From NCBI RefSeq assembly GCF_030409635.1, contig NZ_JAUFQF010000001.1:124001-188000 (forward strand): DNA of 64,000 nt, read 5' to 3'. The notes under the pieces were generated by a model. That model worked only from the letters and a program-made list of their open reading frames with translations. It had not been told where the DNA came from and did not search any database. This DNA is from Vibrio agarivorans. Lineage in GTDB: Bacteria; Pseudomonadota; Gammaproteobacteria; Enterobacterales; Vibrionaceae. Positions 62,197 through 64,000 of the stretch are shown here, one piece after another (the stretch's first letter is position 1; every line of letters begins with the position of its first letter). The position numbers and the translations under genes are program-made.

Positions 62197-63087
62197 TTAG
62201 TTTGTTGTTAATACCGCTTTGGGCTTCTTTGGCCTTACCCCTTGCGCCACACTCGCGACAATAATAATTGCGCAACCTAGGATCTGAATAGGCTCTAAAG
62301 CTTCAGCGAAGACGATCCACCCCAGTAATACGGCAGAAATAGGTTCAACATACGATACGGTGCTGTAAGTTGCCGCAGGCAGGTGTTTTATTGCGTAGAC
62401 GGCCAACACTATCCCCATGAACCCAGGAAGGAAGCCAGCTAGCAACATCCAGCCCCATTGTTCAGCAGTCAGTGACAAATCGACGTTAAATAGAAGGGGT
62501 AGCACGCAAAGTGCACCGACTAAGAATTGCCAGCTACATTTACTAAACTCAGGGTAGTGGCCTGGAATTTTACGGTTGATTAAAATAAAACTGGCATAGC
62601 ACAGCATCCCCCCTAAGGCGAGAGCAAGCCCTTGCCATGAAGCTTGTGTATCTGAACTTTGTTGTGGCTGATAGATCACTAACATAAATCCAAACAATAC
62701 TGTCGCAACAGAAAGAACGGAGTATCGAGTGAGCTTTTCAGACAGTATAAAATGCGCAGCCACGGTTGCTACGGCGGGGGCTAAATAGAGGGCCATCACA
62801 GCGATCAGCATGGTGGTGTAGTTGAGTGAGGCAATAAAAAGCGTCATAAAGCCCGCTAGCATAACGCCATTAAGCAACATCAGTGGGTGAGGCTTTGTTT
62901 TGAGCTGTTTTGCTTGTCCGGTTAGCAGTATGAGCAGCAAAAGCAGTGCGCCACCAATAGCGAGCCTGAAGAAGGTGACAGTGGCTGCATCGAGCTGTGA
63001 AAGGCGCGATATGACGCCAATGGTGCCCATAGATACCGCAGCCACGGCTGCGACAGCGATCATTTTTGAAGAGGTTTGGCTAGACAT
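62197..63087 (-). CDS. EamA-family (DMT) transporter
   Basis: 296 residues, ten hydrophobic helices in two EamA repeats (about 8-140 and 150-285; the second opens with WQGLALALGGMLCYASFILINRKI and has the SYVEPISAVLLGW signature). Inner-membrane exporter of metabolites; substrate unknown. It lies 9 bp after a small gene on the same strand, so both form an operon. Confidence 0.9.
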   Translation of the reverse strand: MSSQTSSKMIAVAAVAAVSMGTIGVISRLSQLDAATVTFFRLAIGGALLLLLILLTGQAKQLKTKPHPLMLLNGVMLAGFMTLFIASLNYTTMLIAVMALYLAPAVATVAAHFILSEKLTRYSVLSVATVLFGFMLVIYQPQQSSDTQASWQGLALALGGMLCYASFILINRKIPGHYPEFSKCSWQFLVGALCVLPLLFNVDLSLTAEQWGWMLLAGFLPGFMGIVLAVYAIKHLPAATYSTVSYVEPISAVLLGWIVFAEALEPIQILGCAIIIVASVAQGVRPKKPKAVLTTN

Positions 63088-63096
63088 GGTTTTCGC

Positions 63097-63345
63097 TTAT
63101 CGCTCGGTGGCTAGTGCCATTAACTCGTCTTGAGATAGCGCTTCTGCCGCTTGCCCTTTTGCGATCAAGTCAATGACCGTAAATTCACTCATATCACCAA
63201 ATTCTTTGGTTAAGTACGCCCGAAAAGCTGGCTCGTTTGGCCATTTACCTCGAACGGTGTACCCGTCTTCTTTACTAAAGTCTTCACTTTCAAAGTGCGA
63301 GAAGTCCGTCATACCAATATTGTGGCAATACAGAACAAGATACAT
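63097..63345 (-). CDS. Small protein, unknown, in operon with the EamA transporter
   Basis: 82 residues; the ATG at 63345 follows AGGAG at 7 nt, a strong ribosome site. Acidic, without membrane segments, so cytoplasmic. Ends 9 bp before the transporter start. Family not recognised. Confidence 0.65.
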   Translation of the reverse strand: MYLVLYCHNIGMTDFSHFESEDFSKEDGYTVRGKWPNEPAFRAYLTKEFGDMSEFTVIDLIAKGQAAEALSQDELMALATER

Positions 63346-63463
63346 GTCAGCTCCTATGTATTGTGGATGGGGTCTAGGCTCAAGAGTTTACCACCTAAAG
63401 ACCTGTCCGGGGGGCATAATACCACGATACTCTGAGACAAATTAGGGTCACCAGATAGCGCAG

Positions 63464-63503
63464 AAAACACAAAAGGCTCTCAGCGGGAAGAGCCTTTGTG
63501 TTT
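63464..63503. terminator. Terminator after the GH5 gene
   Basis: AAAGGCTCT/AGAGCCTTT with flanking AAAACAC/GTGTTTT arms; A- and T-runs on both sides. Confidence 0.85.
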
Positions 63504-63517
63504 TGCTAATTTGATGG

Positions 63518-64000
63518 TCAATCTTGAGGAATCAGCCCTTCAATCAGTGCAAGTCGCCATTGTTCACTGTAAGGGTCATAGGCGCCAAATCCTGAACTGT
63601 ATTCCCAGTAGTGCCAGCTAAAGCCGCGTTTTTCAGACTCTCTTGCAATAAAGGCAGTCCAGGCACGTTGGTCTTCCGGATGGGAGACTTTACTGTAAAC
63701 ACCGAACTCGCCAATATTGACTTCATAGCCTCGGTCTTCTTGATCGTTCCAATCAGACACGGCATCAAGATAATCAAATAAAACCTGCTGTTGTTCGGTC
63801 GTTCCTAACCAGCGGGTCCCAACCCAACTCTGCGCGCCATCAACCCATTCCGCTCCTTGGTGGGTGAACTTAAAAGGTTCATAGAAGTGGACGGTGATAA
63901 TGGTGTTTTCTGGTGTTGCTTCTGCTGGCAGTTTTAGGTCTGGGAGCTTAAATGGGCCTCCCCAGTCAGCTGTGCCAATCATGATCTTTCGTTGACCACT
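63518..64000 (-). CDS. Glycoside hydrolase family 5, C-terminal part
   Basis: The frame stays open to the window edge, so the N-terminus is outside. At least 161 residues of a cellulase-fold TIM barrel: IITVHFYEPFKFTHQGA (His/Tyr of beta-6), YEVNIGEFGVYS with the nucleophile Glu (beta-7) and HYWEYSSGFGAYD (beta-8 Trp). This end matches GH5 endoglucanase or exoglucosidase enzymes. Whether it is secreted cannot be seen. It acts on beta-glucan or beta-mannan type substrates by family. Confidence 0.88.
   Translation of the reverse strand, partial: SGQRKIMIGTADWGGPFKLPDLKLPAEATPENTIITVHFYEPFKFTHQGAEWVDGAQSWVGTRWLGTTEQQQVLFDYLDAVSDWNDQEDRGYEVNIGEFGVYSKVSHPEDQRAWTAFIARESEKRGFSWHYWEYSSGFGAYDPYSEQWRLALIEGLIPQD

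Noticed and set aside
1..64000. CRISPR arrays, tRNA or rRNA genes, integron attC sites, prophage
   Set aside because: No regularly spaced repeats, cloverleaf-like sequences, ribosomal motifs or phage structural genes were seen on reading the window.

Overview
This window looks like chromosomal DNA of a marine Vibrio or close relative. The evidence is the moderate GC content, the kbl-tdh pair, the AspT/aspartate 4-decarboxylase genes, several Cache-type chemoreceptors, and an alginate-oligomer catabolic locus like those of alginate-eating Vibrionaceae. This placement rests on recognised families only; no database search was possible. I see no rRNA, tRNA or CRISPR array.

Layout. 1-1.6 kb: threonine catabolism (kbl 3' end, tdh). 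1.6-10 kb, minus strand: a PLD-family lipoprotein, a carboxylesterase lipoprotein, a large outer-membrane (OM) protein and an aaeXAB-like efflux operon. 10.4-19.2 kb: an amino-acid block with aspT, two almost identical aspartate 4-decarboxylase genes, gltS, pdxY (which makes PLP, the decarboxylase cofactor) and a LysR regulator. A short aspT-like remnant before the second decarboxylase suggests the aspT-asd operon was duplicated and then decayed. 19.3-33.6 kb: KefB-like antiporter, patatin lipoprotein, small periplasmic and OM proteins, radical SAM protein, SDRs, a GH43 enzyme and a chemoreceptor. 33.7-40.4 kb, minus strand: MATE pump, MscK-like channel, second chemoreceptor. 40.6-49.4 kb: alginate locus, with two back-to-back PL17 oligoalginate lyases facing away from kdgF-kdgK-eda and a sodium:solute symporter. 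49.4-54.3 kb: accessory region with an NlpE-like lipoprotein, tiny membrane proteins, a winged-helix protein, a frame-damaged IS3-family element and unknown genes. 54.3-61 kb: PAP2 phosphatase, SMR pump, then two tandem modules of [SxxK serine hydrolase + OM beta-barrel]. 60.6-64 kb: small membrane ORF, thioredoxin-fold protein, EamA transporter and the 3' end of a GH5 glycosidase.

How the genes work together. In the alginate locus the lyases release unsaturated uronate, KdgF linearises it, a reductase (probably the SDR at 29245) makes KDG, and KdgK and Eda yield pyruvate and glyceraldehyde-3-phosphate. The same TTGT-N3-ACAA operator, each time near a CRP-like site, occurs before the SDR, before kdgF and before the symporter, which ties the distant SDR to this pathway.

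The most unusual signal is a recurring 21-bp imperfect palindrome (half-sites near WTGATGG, 7-bp spacer). It lies upstream of aspT, the second asd, pdxY, the aaeXAB-like operon and several OM or lipoprotein genes in the first 30 kb, and may define an undescribed cell-envelope/amino-acid regulon. A second signal is a conserved promoter block of about 70 nt before both serine-hydrolase genes and before a small periplasmic protein gene.
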